Below, piece after piece: positions 8,923 to 18,317 of a stretch of 64,000 nucleotides of DNA (its first letter is position 1; each line of letters starts with the position of its first letter). The DNA lies in contig NZ_CP099397.1 of the NCBI RefSeq assembly GCF_021495345.1, positions 682,001 through 746,000 on the forward strand. The letters are read 5' to 3'. Made by a program: the position numbers and the translations under genes. The DNA is from Pseudomonas hydrolytica (GTDB lineage Bacteria > Pseudomonadota > Gammaproteobacteria > Pseudomonadales > Pseudomonadaceae). The notes beneath the pieces were generated by a model, which was given only the letters and a program-made list of their open reading frames with translations, did not search any database and was not told where the DNA came from.

Positions 8923-9534
8923 TCAATTGGATACGGAAAAGTCGATATCACGCCAAAGTGTGGCGTTAATGCCGGCAAAAGCGAAGAGTATCGGCAGGCG
9001 TTCGGCGAAGCCCTGGAAGCCATGGTCGCCACCGGCCTGGATGCGCAGGGCGCAGCCGCGGTAGTAACGTTCGGCATCGCGGTAGTCGAGGGTTTCATCG
9101 CCGGTCTGCAGCCACACCTGATAGCGCGCCGGGTCGTTTGGCGGCGGCACTTCCAGTTCGGCCAGGGTGTGGATGTGGTCCTCGGTGAGGTCCCAGGTCT
9201 CGTCGCTGTAATAGTTCTTCTGCGGGCCCAGGTAGCCGTCGAAGCGCAGGTGCGGGCGCACCGCGGGGTTGATCAGCAACGCCTTGAGCCCGTGCTGCTC
9301 GGCCAGGTAGGTGGCGTAATAGCCGCCCAGGGAGCTGCCCACCAGCAGCGGCGCGCCAAGCTCGGCGACCAGCGCCTGCAACTGCAGCATGGCCTGGCGC
9401 GGATGATGATGCAGGGCCGGCACGCGCAACTGCTGCGCCAGGCCCAGGCGGGTCATGGCACCGCTCAACTGGCAGGCCTTGTGCGAGGCCGGCGAGCTGT
9501 TGAGGCCGTGGATATAGAGGATGGATGCGGTCAT
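8923..9534 (-). CDS. yqiA: Alpha/beta-hydrolase esterase YqiA
   Basis: 203-residue alpha/beta hydrolase of the YqiA (UPF0227) family. The N-terminus ASILYIHGLNSSPASHKA is the oxyanion-loop HG motif. The nucleophile elbow is GSSLGG (Ser68) in LLVGSSLGGYYATYLAE, and the C-terminal catalytic His is in AGGDHGFQGF. The characteristic family segment LINPAVRPHLRFDGYLG is present. E. coli YqiA has esterase activity on short acyl substrates; the physiological substrate is unknown. It sits between cpdA and parE exactly as in E. coli. The bases before the ATG are pyrimidine-rich and lack a recognisable Shine-Dalgarno, which suggests weak or coupled initiation. Confidence 0.9.
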   Translation of the reverse strand: MTASILYIHGLNSSPASHKACQLSGAMTRLGLAQQLRVPALHHHPRQAMLQLQALVAELGAPLLVGSSLGGYYATYLAEQHGLKALLINPAVRPHLRFDGYLGPQKNYYSDETWDLTEDHIHTLAELEVPPPNDPARYQVWLQTGDETLDYRDAERYYRGCALRIQAGGDHGFQGFAERLPILFAFAGINATLWRDIDFSVSN

Positions 9535-9567
9535 GGAGCGGGAGGCTACTACAAAAAGCGGCTATAA

Positions 9568-9589
9568 GCTGCAAGCCGCAAGCTACAAG
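9568..9589. repeat. Interspersed repeat unit, GCTGCAAGCC type
   Basis: 22 bases in the cpdA-yqiA gap that match 47649-47670 (downstream of hflC) with two differences: GCTGCAAGCCGC then AAGCTACAAG here versus GAGCTGCAAG there. Both copies lie outside genes. The remainder of the cpdA-yqiA gap (about 9535-9646) holds no gene I can recognise. Confidence 0.55.
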
Positions 9590-9646
9590 AAAATGCAGGA
9601 CGGCACCTGCCGGAACTGCGCATGGTGACGTGCGGCCTGGTGCGGC

Positions 9647-10462
9647 TCAGTAGCCCTTGACGCTGTAGTCGATCTCGAAGGTGATGCCGGTGACGCGCGA
9701 GACGCCGGTTTCCAGGGTGCCGTCGGCATGCAGGCGCAGCCAGCGGTAGCCGGGGGCTTCGCTGCCGACCTGGAATTCCTCGCTGCCGGGGGCGAACTGC
9801 ACGCAGGTCGAGGGCGAGGCGAGCAGGCGCAGATTGCCGCGCTGCTGATCGAATTCCTGATGGACATGCCCCCAGAGCAGGGCGCGGGCCTGCGGGTGGC
9901 GGTCGAGCACGGCAAACAGGGCATCGGGGTTGCGCAGGCCGATGGGTGCCATCCACTTGCAGCCGATGGGCACCGGATGATGGTGCAGGCAGATCAGGTG
10001 ATGACGCTGCGGTGCCTCGCTCAATGCCCGCTCCAGCAGCTCGAGCTGGCTGTCTGCGAGAAAGCCCGGTACGGCGCCGGGAATCGACGAGTCGAGCATG
10101 ACGATGCGCCAGGCGCCCAGGTCGATCACCGGCTCCAGCAGGTCGCTGCCCTGGCAGGCGGCCTGCATCGGTGGGGTTTCGTCATGGTTGCCGGCCAGCC
10201 AGCGCGCCGGTGCGCCGATGGCCGCGGTGAGCTGGCGAAAGCGTTGGTAGGAGGCCTGGCTGCCATCCTGCGACAGATCGCCGGTGGCCAGGATCAGGTC
10301 GATCTGCGCTTGTTCCTGCTGCACCCGTTCGATCACCCGCTGCAGGCTGTCGCGGGTATCCATGCCCAGCAGCTTGCCGTCCGCTTCGGCGAACAGATGG
10401 CTGTCGGACAGCTGCACCAGCAGGACCGAGGAATCAGCGGAAGGGGTGGGCAGGCTCGGCAA
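9647..10462 (-). CDS. cpdA: 3',5'-cyclic-AMP phosphodiesterase
   Basis: 271-residue class III cAMP phosphodiesterase with the calcineurin-like metallophosphatase motifs in order: LVQLSDSHLF (D-x-H), ILATGDLSQDGS (GDxxxD), WLAGNHDE (GNH[DE]), CLHHHPVPIG (H) and LLWGHVHQEFDQ (GHxH), together forming the dimetal site. It hydrolyses cAMP to AMP and would therefore lower Vfr/CRP signalling. The start is a TTG with AGGAG 6 bases ahead, giving MPSLPTPSADSSVLLVQLSDSH. The order nudF-yqiB-cpdA-yqiA-parE matches E. coli. A gap of 146 bases separates it from yqiB and may hold its own promoter, although no strong consensus is seen. Confidence 0.93.
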   Translation of the reverse strand: MPSLPTPSADSSVLLVQLSDSHLFAEADGKLLGMDTRDSLQRVIERVQQEQAQIDLILATGDLSQDGSQASYQRFRQLTAAIGAPARWLAGNHDETPPMQAACQGSDLLEPVIDLGAWRIVMLDSSIPGAVPGFLADSQLELLERALSEAPQRHHLICLHHHPVPIGCKWMAPIGLRNPDALFAVLDRHPQARALLWGHVHQEFDQQRGNLRLLASPSTCVQFAPGSEEFQVGSEAPGYRWLRLHADGTLETGVSRVTGITFEIDYSVKGY

Positions 10463-10608
10463 GACCGTCTCCTAAGGCACAATCGAGTGAATTATGGTGG
10501 TTGCCGCGGTAAAGGGAAAACCCGGGAAGCGGACGCAGATCACAGAAAACAGCGCAACCTCGCGCTATCGGCCAGACGGGTCGAAGCTTGATCGGCCGAT
10601 GCTGCCGT

Positions 10609-11055
10609 TCACTGCACCGGCAGGGCTTCGTGGCCGCAGGCCAGGCAGTGACTCAGCCACTCGCCGAGAAACAGGTTGAGCTGGCTCTTTTCGTCCGGCT
10701 GATGCATGGCCGCGTTCGGGTAAGGGTAACGAATGTGCAGGCGGCGGGCATTCTCGGCGCCGACCACTTCTGCCATGCGCGCGTCGTGGTAGACCCGCAC
10801 TTCAAGCTGCGGCACCGGCAGCCAGGGCAGGCTGTGCTCCTGGCGGGCGCGCAGGGTGGTGGTGTAGGGGCAGGCTTCCAGCACTTCCAGGCTGAGGATG
10901 CCAAGCAGGTGGTCGCCCTGGCTCAGGGCCACGCGGCGTACCTGGTGATCGGTGCGCATGTTGGGCAACAGGCGCATCAGGCGCACGTAGTTGGCCTCGC
11001 AAGCCGCCTGCAGCTCGACCAGGTCGACCCGATAGCGCTCGCGCAACAGATTCAC
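10609..11055 (-). CDS. yqiB: DUF1249 family protein YqiB
   Basis: 148-residue cytoplasmic protein of the DUF1249 (YqiB) family, function unknown. Recognisable segments are RYRVDLVELQAACEANYVRLMRLLP, ILSLEVLEACPYTTTL, LEVRVYHDARMAEVVGAE and the C-terminal YPYPNAAMHQPDEKSQLNLFLGEWLSHCL, all typical of the family. I chose the GTG at 11055 because GAGGAA lies 7 bases before it and the GTGA overlaps the nudF stop. Other GTG and ATG codons upstream are too close to the ribosome binding site or run far into nudF. It is translationally coupled to nudF, as in the enterobacterial nudF-yqiB pair. Confidence 0.88.
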   Translation of the reverse strand: MNLLRERYRVDLVELQAACEANYVRLMRLLPNMRTDHQVRRVALSQGDHLLGILSLEVLEACPYTTTLRARQEHSLPWLPVPQLEVRVYHDARMAEVVGAENARRLHIRYPYPNAAMHQPDEKSQLNLFLGEWLSHCLACGHEALPVQ

Positions 11056-11651
11056 GACCACATTCCTCGTACTTCGTCTCGATTCAGGGCCAGCCACTGC
11101 AGGGCGATGATGCTCGCCGCGTTGTCGATGCGCCCGTCGCGTACGGCGGCCAGGGCATCTTCCAGGGCCATCACCTGCACGCGAATGTCCTCGCCTTCTT
11201 CAGGCAGGCCATGCACGCCGCCGGCGCCCTCGCTGCTGCAGCGCCCGACGAACAGATGCACGCGTTCGTCCGAGCCGCCGGGCGAGGGGTAATACTGGGT
11301 AATCGGCCACAGCGAGGTCAGGGTCAGATCGGCTTCCTCGACGGCTTCGCGACGGGCGACCTCCTCGGGTTCCTCGTCCTTGTCGATCAAGCCGGCGACC
11401 AGCTCCAGCAGCCAGGGGTTGGTGCTCTTGTCCATGGCGCCGACGCGAAACTGCTCGATCAGCACCACCTCGTCGCGCTGCGGATCGTAGGGCAGCACGC
11501 ACACCGCGTCGTGACGCACGAACAGCTCCCGGGTGATGGAGGGGCCCATGTCCCCGGAGAACTGGCGATGGCGCAGCTTGATCCGGTCGAGCCGATAGAA
11601 GCCGCGAAAGCAGTTCTCGCGCGAGAGGATTTCGATGTCGTCGTTGCCCAT
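11052..11651 (-). CDS. nudF: ADP-ribose pyrophosphatase
   Basis: 199-residue Nudix hydrolase that splits ADP-ribose into AMP and ribose 5-phosphate. The Nudix box runs from GLIDKDEEPEEVARREAVEE to ADL; the catalytic R-E-x-x-E-E core is intact but the usual Gly near the end of the box is Asp. Family signatures around it are VCVLPYDPQRDEVVLIEQFRVGA, WLLELVAGLID, ITQYYPSPGGSDERVHLFVG and EEGEDIRVQVMALEDAL. The ATG giving MGNDDIEIL is preceded by GGGGG; an upstream in-frame ATG adds an unrelated arginine-rich segment. The gene begins the nudF-yqiB-cpdA group and lies beside thiC and tolC, an arrangement also seen in other gammaproteobacteria. Confidence 0.93.
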   Translation of the reverse strand: MGNDDIEILSRENCFRGFYRLDRIKLRHRQFSGDMGPSITRELFVRHDAVCVLPYDPQRDEVVLIEQFRVGAMDKSTNPWLLELVAGLIDKDEEPEEVARREAVEEADLTLTSLWPITQYYPSPGGSDERVHLFVGRCSSEGAGGVHGLPEEGEDIRVQVMALEDALAAVRDGRIDNAASIIALQWLALNRDEVRGMWS

Positions 11652-11754
11652 ATTGCCCCCAGATGGTCGTAACGGGCCAAACCGCGGCCCGTTACGCATC
11701 ACACTAGCGAGCATCCGGCCCGCCGATCAAGCCTGGCTGACGGAAAACGCCTGC

Positions 11755-13830
<2,076 letters not shown>

Positions 13831-13843
13831 CAAGAACTCGGGC

Positions 13844-13873
13844 AGTCTAAACAAGCTGGTGGGAGAAAACCAA
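13844..13873 (-). promoter_or_regulatory. Candidate sigma-70 promoter of the thiC riboswitch transcript
   Basis: Minus strand TTGGTT (13873-13868), 18-base spacer, TAGACT (13849-13844). Transcription would start near 13837, a few bases before the aptamer, which is the position expected for a riboswitch leader. Confidence 0.5.
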
Positions 13874-14059
13874 CCCGGCGGTCAATAAAGGTCGACCCGT
13901 GCGTCGGAAAGCGACTGCCGTCGCCGCCGCTGAGGGATTGTTGCGGACGAGCAACATAGCTTGCCGCCAGCTAGACTTATGCCGCTTGCGGCGCTCTTGA
14001 CCCTCGCCTGCGGCGCCCCGTAGCCTTGCCGATTACCGCCTATTCAAGGATTGACCTCC
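13874..14059 (+). other. Intergenic region upstream of tolC
   Basis: No gene is visible here. It is the upstream part of the 421-base gap between thiC and tolC. The best promoter-like match for tolC is TTGACC at 13997-14002 with TAGCCT at 14021-14026 (18-base spacer), a weak -10. Confidence 0.3.
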
Positions 14060-15502
14060 ATGTTGCGCAGACTTTCCCTGGCTGTTGCTATTGCCGCTGC
14101 TTCGGTGGGCCTGGCCCAGGCCGAAGAGGCCCCGCTATCGAGCAAGACCGACCTGGTCACCGTGTATCAGGAAGCGGCGAGAAACAACGCCGATATCGCC
14201 GCCGCGCGCGCCGATTATCAGGCTCGCCGCGAAGTGGTACCGCAGGCCCGTGCCGGATTGCTGCCCAACCTTTCCGCTGGCGCCAACTACGGGGACACGC
14301 GCACCGAAGTCGATTCGCCGAGCGCCACCGTCTCGCGCAGCGGCCTGGTCTATCAGGCCAACCTCAGCCAGCCACTGTTCCGCGCCGATCGCTGGTTCCA
14401 GCTGCAGGCGGCCGAGGCCACCAGCGAACAGGCTGCTCTGGAACTGTCCGCCACCGAACAGAACCTGATCCTGCAGAGCGCCGAGACCTACTTCGCCGTG
14501 CTGCGTGCCCAGGACACCCTGGCTTCGACCAAGGCCGAGGAGGCGGCATTCAAGCGTCAGCTCGATCAGGCCAACGAACGTTTCGACGTCGGGCTTTCCG
14601 ACAAGACCGACGTGCTCGAGGCGCAGGCCGGTTTCGATACCGCGCGTGCCAACCGCCTGCTCGCCGAGCGTGCCGTGGATGACGCCTTCGAAGCGCTGGT
14701 GACCCTGACCAACCGCGACTACCTGGCCGTCGAAGGGATCGTCCACACCCTGCCGGTGCTGGCGCCGACACCGAACGATGCCAAGGCCTGGGTCGATACC
14801 GCTGCAGCGCAGAACCTCAACCTGCAGGCCAGCCTGTATGCCGTCACGGCTGCCGAAGAGAACCTGCGCCAGCGCAAGGCCGGCCATGCGCCGACCCTGG
14901 ACGCCGTGGCCAGCTATCAGAAGGGTGACAACGACAGCCTGGGCTTCACCAATTCCGGCGCCTTTGGTGCGCCGCGCTACAGCGGCGACGTCTCCCAGCG
15001 CTCCATCGGCCTGCAGCTGAACATCCCGCTGTACAGCGGCGGCCTGACCAGCTCCCAGGTGCGTGAGGCCTACCAGCGTCTGGGGCAGACCGAGCAGCTG
15101 CGCGAAAGCCTGCGTCGCCAGGTGGTGCAGAACACCCGCAACCTGTTCCGCGCAGTGAACACCGACGTGGAAACCGTGCAGGCCCGTCGTCAGTCGATCA
15201 TCTCCAACCAGAGTGCCCTGGAAGCCACCGAGATCGGTTATCAGGTCGGTACCCGCAACATCGTCGACGTGCTCGATGCCCAGCGTCAGCTGTACAGCGC
15301 CGTGCGCAACTACAACGATGCGCGCTACGACTACATCCTCAACAACCTGCGCCTGAAGCAGGCCGCCGGCACTCTCAGCCCGGCCGACCTGGAAGCGCTG
15401 GGCAGCTTCCTCAAGCCGGACTACAACCCGGACGAGGACTTCCTGCCGCCGGATCTGGCCTCGGCCGCCGAGTCGCGCCTGCAGGGCAATCCGGATTTCT
15501 GA
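14060..15502 (+). CDS. tolC: TolC family outer membrane channel protein
   Basis: 480-residue outer membrane efflux channel. A signal peptide (MLRRLSLAVAIAAASVGLAQA, cleavage after AQA) precedes the mature N-terminus. The duplicated TolC architecture is visible as two similar halves, each with a helical hairpin: ADIAAARADYQARREVVPQARAGLLPNLS in the first and NLNLQASLYAVTAAEENLRQRKAGHAPTLD in the second. Beta-strand segments NYGDTRTEVDSP and GLQLNIPLYSGGLTSSQVREAY, and YQVGTRNIVDVLDAQRQLYSA near the end, are diagnostic of TolC itself. It forms the trimeric exit duct for tripartite pumps and type I secretion. The ATG has AAGGA about 8 bases upstream; an in-frame TTG three codons earlier is possible. 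A terminator follows immediately. It is the homologue of the P. aeruginosa TolC-like gene beside thiC. Confidence 0.93.
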   Translation: MLRRLSLAVAIAAASVGLAQAEEAPLSSKTDLVTVYQEAARNNADIAAARADYQARREVVPQARAGLLPNLSAGANYGDTRTEVDSPSATVSRSGLVYQANLSQPLFRADRWFQLQAAEATSEQAALELSATEQNLILQSAETYFAVLRAQDTLASTKAEEAAFKRQLDQANERFDVGLSDKTDVLEAQAGFDTARANRLLAERAVDDAFEALVTLTNRDYLAVEGIVHTLPVLAPTPNDAKAWVDTAAAQNLNLQASLYAVTAAEENLRQRKAGHAPTLDAVASYQKGDNDSLGFTNSGAFGAPRYSGDVSQRSIGLQLNIPLYSGGLTSSQVREAYQRLGQTEQLRESLRRQVVQNTRNLFRAVNTDVETVQARRQSIISNQSALEATEIGYQVGTRNIVDVLDAQRQLYSAVRNYNDARYDYILNNLRLKQAAGTLSPADLEALGSFLKPDYNPDEDFLPPDLASAAESRLQGNPDF

Positions 15503-15519
15503 GCCGCTTGCGCAACGAA

Positions 15520-15546
15520 AAAAGCCCGACTTCGTGTCGGGCTTTT
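15520..15546 (+). terminator. Rho-independent terminator of tolC
   Basis: AAAAGCCCGAC, loop TTCGT, GTCGGGCTTTT, 18 bases after the tolC stop. Confidence 0.88.
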
Positions 15547-15570
15547 GCTTTACAGGCGGCGTGCCACCCG

Positions 15571-15638
15571 CAGGGTGCGCCGTGTGCACCAGGGATCAGA
15601 TGCCGGTGGCAAGGCCTGGACGGCCCCGCGCCACCCTA
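15571..15638. repeat. Degenerate copy of the TAGGGTGCGC palindromic repeat at the waaA 3' end
   Basis: Plus strand CAGGGTGCGCCGTGTGCACC at 15571-15590 matches the core repeat with two changes. Reading waaA's strand, the other arm is a decayed GTAGGGTGGCGCGGGG that begins at the waaA TAG stop (15638-15636). The layout (arm at the stop, inverted arm downstream) is that of the better-preserved copies at 36388 and 52687. Confidence 0.6.
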
Positions 15639-16901
15639 CATGAGGCGGCGCAAGCCCTCCAGCAGCCTGTCCAGCGCGCCCTGGTTGGCCCGCAGCACCT
15701 GCAGGCCGGCCTCGCGCATGCGCTCGGCGCGATCCGGTTCGCGCCATAGCGCCTCGACCTCGTCGGCCAGGTCGGTGGCGTCCTGCACCTCGCCCAGCGC
15801 GCCGGCCTCGCGCAGTTGTGCGGCGATCTCGAGGAAGTTGAACAGATGCGGGCCGCTTAGCACCGGCTTGCCCAGGGCTGCCGGCTCCAGCAGGTTGTGC
15901 CCGCCGTTGGCCACCAGGCTGCCGCCGACGAACGCCACGTCGGCCAGCGCATAGAGAAACAGCAGCTCGCCCATGGTGTCGCCCAGCAGCACCTGGTCGC
16001 CGGCCTGCACGGCTTCGCCGCTGGAGCGCCGGCGCGTCGTCAGGCCCAGGTTCAGGCACAGCTCATGCACCGCGTTGAAGCGCTCGGGGTGGCGCGGCAC
16101 CAGGATCAGCAGGGCGTCCGGCCTGGCGAGCAGGAGCTGCCGATGGGCGGCCAGGATGATCTCGTCTTCGCCGGCGTGGGTGCTGGCGGCGATCCACAGC
16201 GGGCGCCGCTCGGCCTGCCACTGGTGGCGCAGTTCGCTGGCGCGGCGGGGCAGCTCGGCATCGATCTTCAGGTCGAACTTGATCGAGCCGGTCACCTCCA
16301 CGCAGTTCGGGCGTGCGCCCAGATCGAGAAAGCGCTCGGCCTCGGCCTGGGTCTGCACCGCGATCAGCGACAGCTCGGCGAGCATCGGCGCGGTGAGTTT
16401 GCGCAAGCGCGCATAACCGCGTGCCGAACGCTGCGACAGCCGCGCATTGGCCAGGGCTACGGGAATGCCGCGTTTGGCGCACTGGTGGATATGGTTGGGC
16501 CACAGTTCGGTTTCCATCACCACCGCCAGGCGTGGTTGCACGCGCTGGAGAAAACGCGACGCGGCCCAGGGCAGATCGTAGGGCAGGTAGCAGTGCTGCA
16601 CGCTGTCGCCGAACAGCGCCTGGATGCGTTCGGAGCCGGTCGGCGTCATGCAGGTGACGGTGATCGGCAGGTCCGGATAATGCGCCTGCAGCGCGCGGAT
16701 CATTGGCGCGGCGGCGATGCTTTCGCCCACCGATACGGCATGCACCCAGATGCCGCCCGGCTTCATCGCCGGCAGGCCGAAGGAGAAGCGCTCCCGAACG
16801 CGCCGCGCATAGGCGGGTGCCTTGCGCGCACGCAAGGCCAGGCGCAGGGCGATCAGAGGCAGGGCCAGGTGCAGCAGCAGGGTATAGAGGTATCTGTTCA
16901 T
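15636..16901 (-). CDS. waaA: Lipid IV-A 3-deoxy-D-manno-octulosonic acid transferase
   Basis: 421-residue GT30 glycosyltransferase that adds Kdo residues from CMP-Kdo to lipid IVA at the cytoplasmic face of the inner membrane, an essential step of LPS core assembly. The N-terminus has a membrane anchor (LYTLLLHLALPLIALRLAL). The catalytic glutamate is Glu60 in IWVHAVSVGESIAAAPMI. Other family segments are TVTCMTPTGSERI, VVMETELWPN, VTGSIKFDL, IAASTHAGEDEI, LVPRHPERF and the CMP-Kdo binding GGSLVANGGHNLLEPAALGKPVLSGPH. Its TAG stop lies in a decayed palindromic repeat. It is followed upstream on the same strand by the LysR gene, 43 bases away. Confidence 0.96.
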   Translation of the reverse strand: MNRYLYTLLLHLALPLIALRLALRARKAPAYARRVRERFSFGLPAMKPGGIWVHAVSVGESIAAAPMIRALQAHYPDLPITVTCMTPTGSERIQALFGDSVQHCYLPYDLPWAASRFLQRVQPRLAVVMETELWPNHIHQCAKRGIPVALANARLSQRSARGYARLRKLTAPMLAELSLIAVQTQAEAERFLDLGARPNCVEVTGSIKFDLKIDAELPRRASELRHQWQAERRPLWIAASTHAGEDEIILAAHRQLLLARPDALLILVPRHPERFNAVHELCLNLGLTTRRRSSGEAVQAGDQVLLGDTMGELLFLYALADVAFVGGSLVANGGHNLLEPAALGKPVLSGPHLFNFLEIAAQLREAGALGEVQDATDLADEVEALWREPDRAERMREAGLQVLRANQGALDRLLEGLRRLM

Positions 16902-16944
16902 GGGCGCGCAGCTTAGCGTCGCCAGCCTGAGCCTGGAAGTGCGA

Positions 16945-17832
16945 TCAGGTCTGCGGGCGCAGCAGCTCCTGCGCCAGGCAGTCGGCCAGCCAGCTGGCCG
17001 CAGGGCCGAGGGCGCCGTCGCGGCGCCATACCAGTTCCACCACCAGCGGCAGCGGTGCCCAGTCGCTGCGCAGTTCCTGCAGGTGGCCCTGATAGGTCGG
17101 GTACTGCGCCACGTGACGCGGCAGCCAGGCCCAGCCGACGCTGCGGATCACCAGCTCGGCCATCACGTAGAAGCTGTCGGCGCGCCACACCAGCGGGCTG
17201 ATCTGCTCGCCGCCCGGATAGTGGCTGTCCTGCGGCGTCATCAGCAGTTGGCGATGCTCGGCCAGGTCGCGTCGTTCCACCGAATCGAGCCGCGCCAACG
17301 GATGCTGCGGGCTGCACACCGTGACCATTTCGATGGTGCCCAGGCGCTGGCTCTCCAGTTCCCGCGGCATCTGCTCGTGATGAAACAGCAGGCCGAGATC
17401 CGCCTGGTGCTGCAGCAGCTTGCGCGCCACGTCGCCCTGGGCGCCGCTGGAAAGCTGAACCTCGAGCAGGGGAAAGGCATTGGCCAGCGCCTCCAGGCTG
17501 GCCAGCACCGGCTGGTAGGGCATGGCCTCATCCTGCGCCAGGCGCAGGCGTGCCTCCTCGCCACGGGCCAGGCCCAGCGCGCGGCCATCCAGGCGCTGGC
17601 ACTGCTGCAGCACGCTGCGTGCTTCCTCCAGCAGCGCCGTTCCCGCTTCGGTCAGGCGCGGCTGGCGTCCGCTGCTGCGCTCGAACAGGGTGACGCCGAG
17701 ATCGGTTTCGAGCAGGGCGATGGCGGTGCTGACCGCCGACTGCGCGCGCCCGGTTTCCCGCGCCACCGCGGAAAAGGAACGGCATTCGGCGGTGCGCACG
17801 AACAGATGCAGCTGGTCGAGGTTCCAGTTCAT
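16945..17832 (-). CDS. LysR-type transcriptional regulator
   Basis: 295-residue LTTR. The N-terminal winged helix-turn-helix is LHLFVRTAECRSFSAVARETGRAQSAVSTAIALLETDLGVTLFERSSGRQPRLTEAG at residues 6-65. The effector domain follows, with VQLSSGAQGDVARKLLQHQADLGLLF and VIRSVGWAWLPRHVA. I chose the ATG giving MNWNLDQLHLFVRT; upstream in-frame codons add a 30-residue stretch crossing the operator. It is transcribed divergently from the SMR efflux gene, and an ATC-N9-GAT palindrome lies between the two starts, so autoregulation and control of the pump are likely. The inducer is unknown. Confidence 0.92.
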   Translation of the reverse strand: MNWNLDQLHLFVRTAECRSFSAVARETGRAQSAVSTAIALLETDLGVTLFERSSGRQPRLTEAGTALLEEARSVLQQCQRLDGRALGLARGEEARLRLAQDEAMPYQPVLASLEALANAFPLLEVQLSSGAQGDVARKLLQHQADLGLLFHHEQMPRELESQRLGTIEMVTVCSPQHPLARLDSVERRDLAEHRQLLMTPQDSHYPGGEQISPLVWRADSFYVMAELVIRSVGWAWLPRHVAQYPTYQGHLQELRSDWAPLPLVVELVWRRDGALGPAASWLADCLAQELLRPQT

Positions 17833-17838
17833 GGCTGG

Positions 17839-17859
17839 CCTATCTTCATAGTAGATAGG
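17839..17859. promoter_or_regulatory. Palindromic LysR-type operator
   Basis: CCTATC, 9 bases, GATAGG: a perfect 6-base inverted repeat containing the LTTR consensus ATC-N9-GAT (T-N11-A). It starts 7 bases before the lysR ATG on the opposite strand and about 60 bases before the SMR start. A -10-like TAGAAT for the SMR gene is at 17889-17894. Confidence 0.72.
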
Positions 17860-17920
17860 TAATGACTTTATCCCATCGCCGAATTGCTTAGAATCGCGCC
17901 ATGTTTCAGGAGTCGCCATC

Positions 17921-18253
17921 ATGCCCGGATACCTCTACCTCGCCATTGCCATCGCCGCCGAAGTGGTCGCCACCACCTCGATGAAGGCCATCGACGGCTT
18001 CAGCAAGCCGTTGCCGTTGCTGCTGGTGGTGGGCGGTTACGCGATCGCCTTCTGGATGCTGACCCTGGTGGTGCGCACCATTCCGGTGGGCATCGCCTAC
18101 GCCATCTGGGCCGGCCTGGGCATCGTGCTGGTCAGCATCGCCGCGCTGTTTCTCTACCAGCAGAAGCTCGACCTGCCGGCCGTGCTCGGCATGGGGTTGA
18201 TCGTCAGCGGGGTGGTGGTGATTCAGCTGTTCTCGCAATCGACCGGGCACTGA
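17921..18253 (+). CDS. Small multidrug resistance (SMR) family transporter, EmrE-like
   Basis: 110 residues in four predicted membrane helices. The essential proton/substrate-coupling glutamate is Glu14 in LYLAIAIAAEVVATTSMK. Other signature stretches are AFWMLTLVVRTIPVGIAYAIWAGLGIVLV (helix 2-3 with the conserved W and G-x-G) and LGMGLIVSGVVVIQL (helix 4). SMR proteins act as dual-topology dimers that export quaternary ammonium compounds and similar cations in exchange for protons. CAGGAG precedes the ATG. The gene diverges from a LysR regulator. Distinction between the EmrE (Qac) and guanidinium (Gdx) subtypes is not certain, but Ala-Glu at positions 13-14 with the ATTSMK context is EmrE-like. 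Confidence 0.93.
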   Translation: MPGYLYLAIAIAAEVVATTSMKAIDGFSKPLPLLLVVGGYAIAFWMLTLVVRTIPVGIAYAIWAGLGIVLVSIAALFLYQQKLDLPAVLGMGLIVSGVVVIQLFSQSTGH

Positions 18254-18317
18254 TCGGCCGCGGCCGAGGAGGCTGACGGGTTATACTGCGCGCCTGTTTT
18301 TTCGCCGAGGCCCGTTC

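Noticed and set aside
6988..9567. Plus-strand open frame of 859 codons opposite parE and yqiA
   Set aside because: It is antisense to two clearly conserved genes and its product is low-complexity (Gly/Ala/Gln/Val-rich), as expected from third-position GC bias. The same holds for long frames opposite parC, thiC, fimX, purA and rnr.
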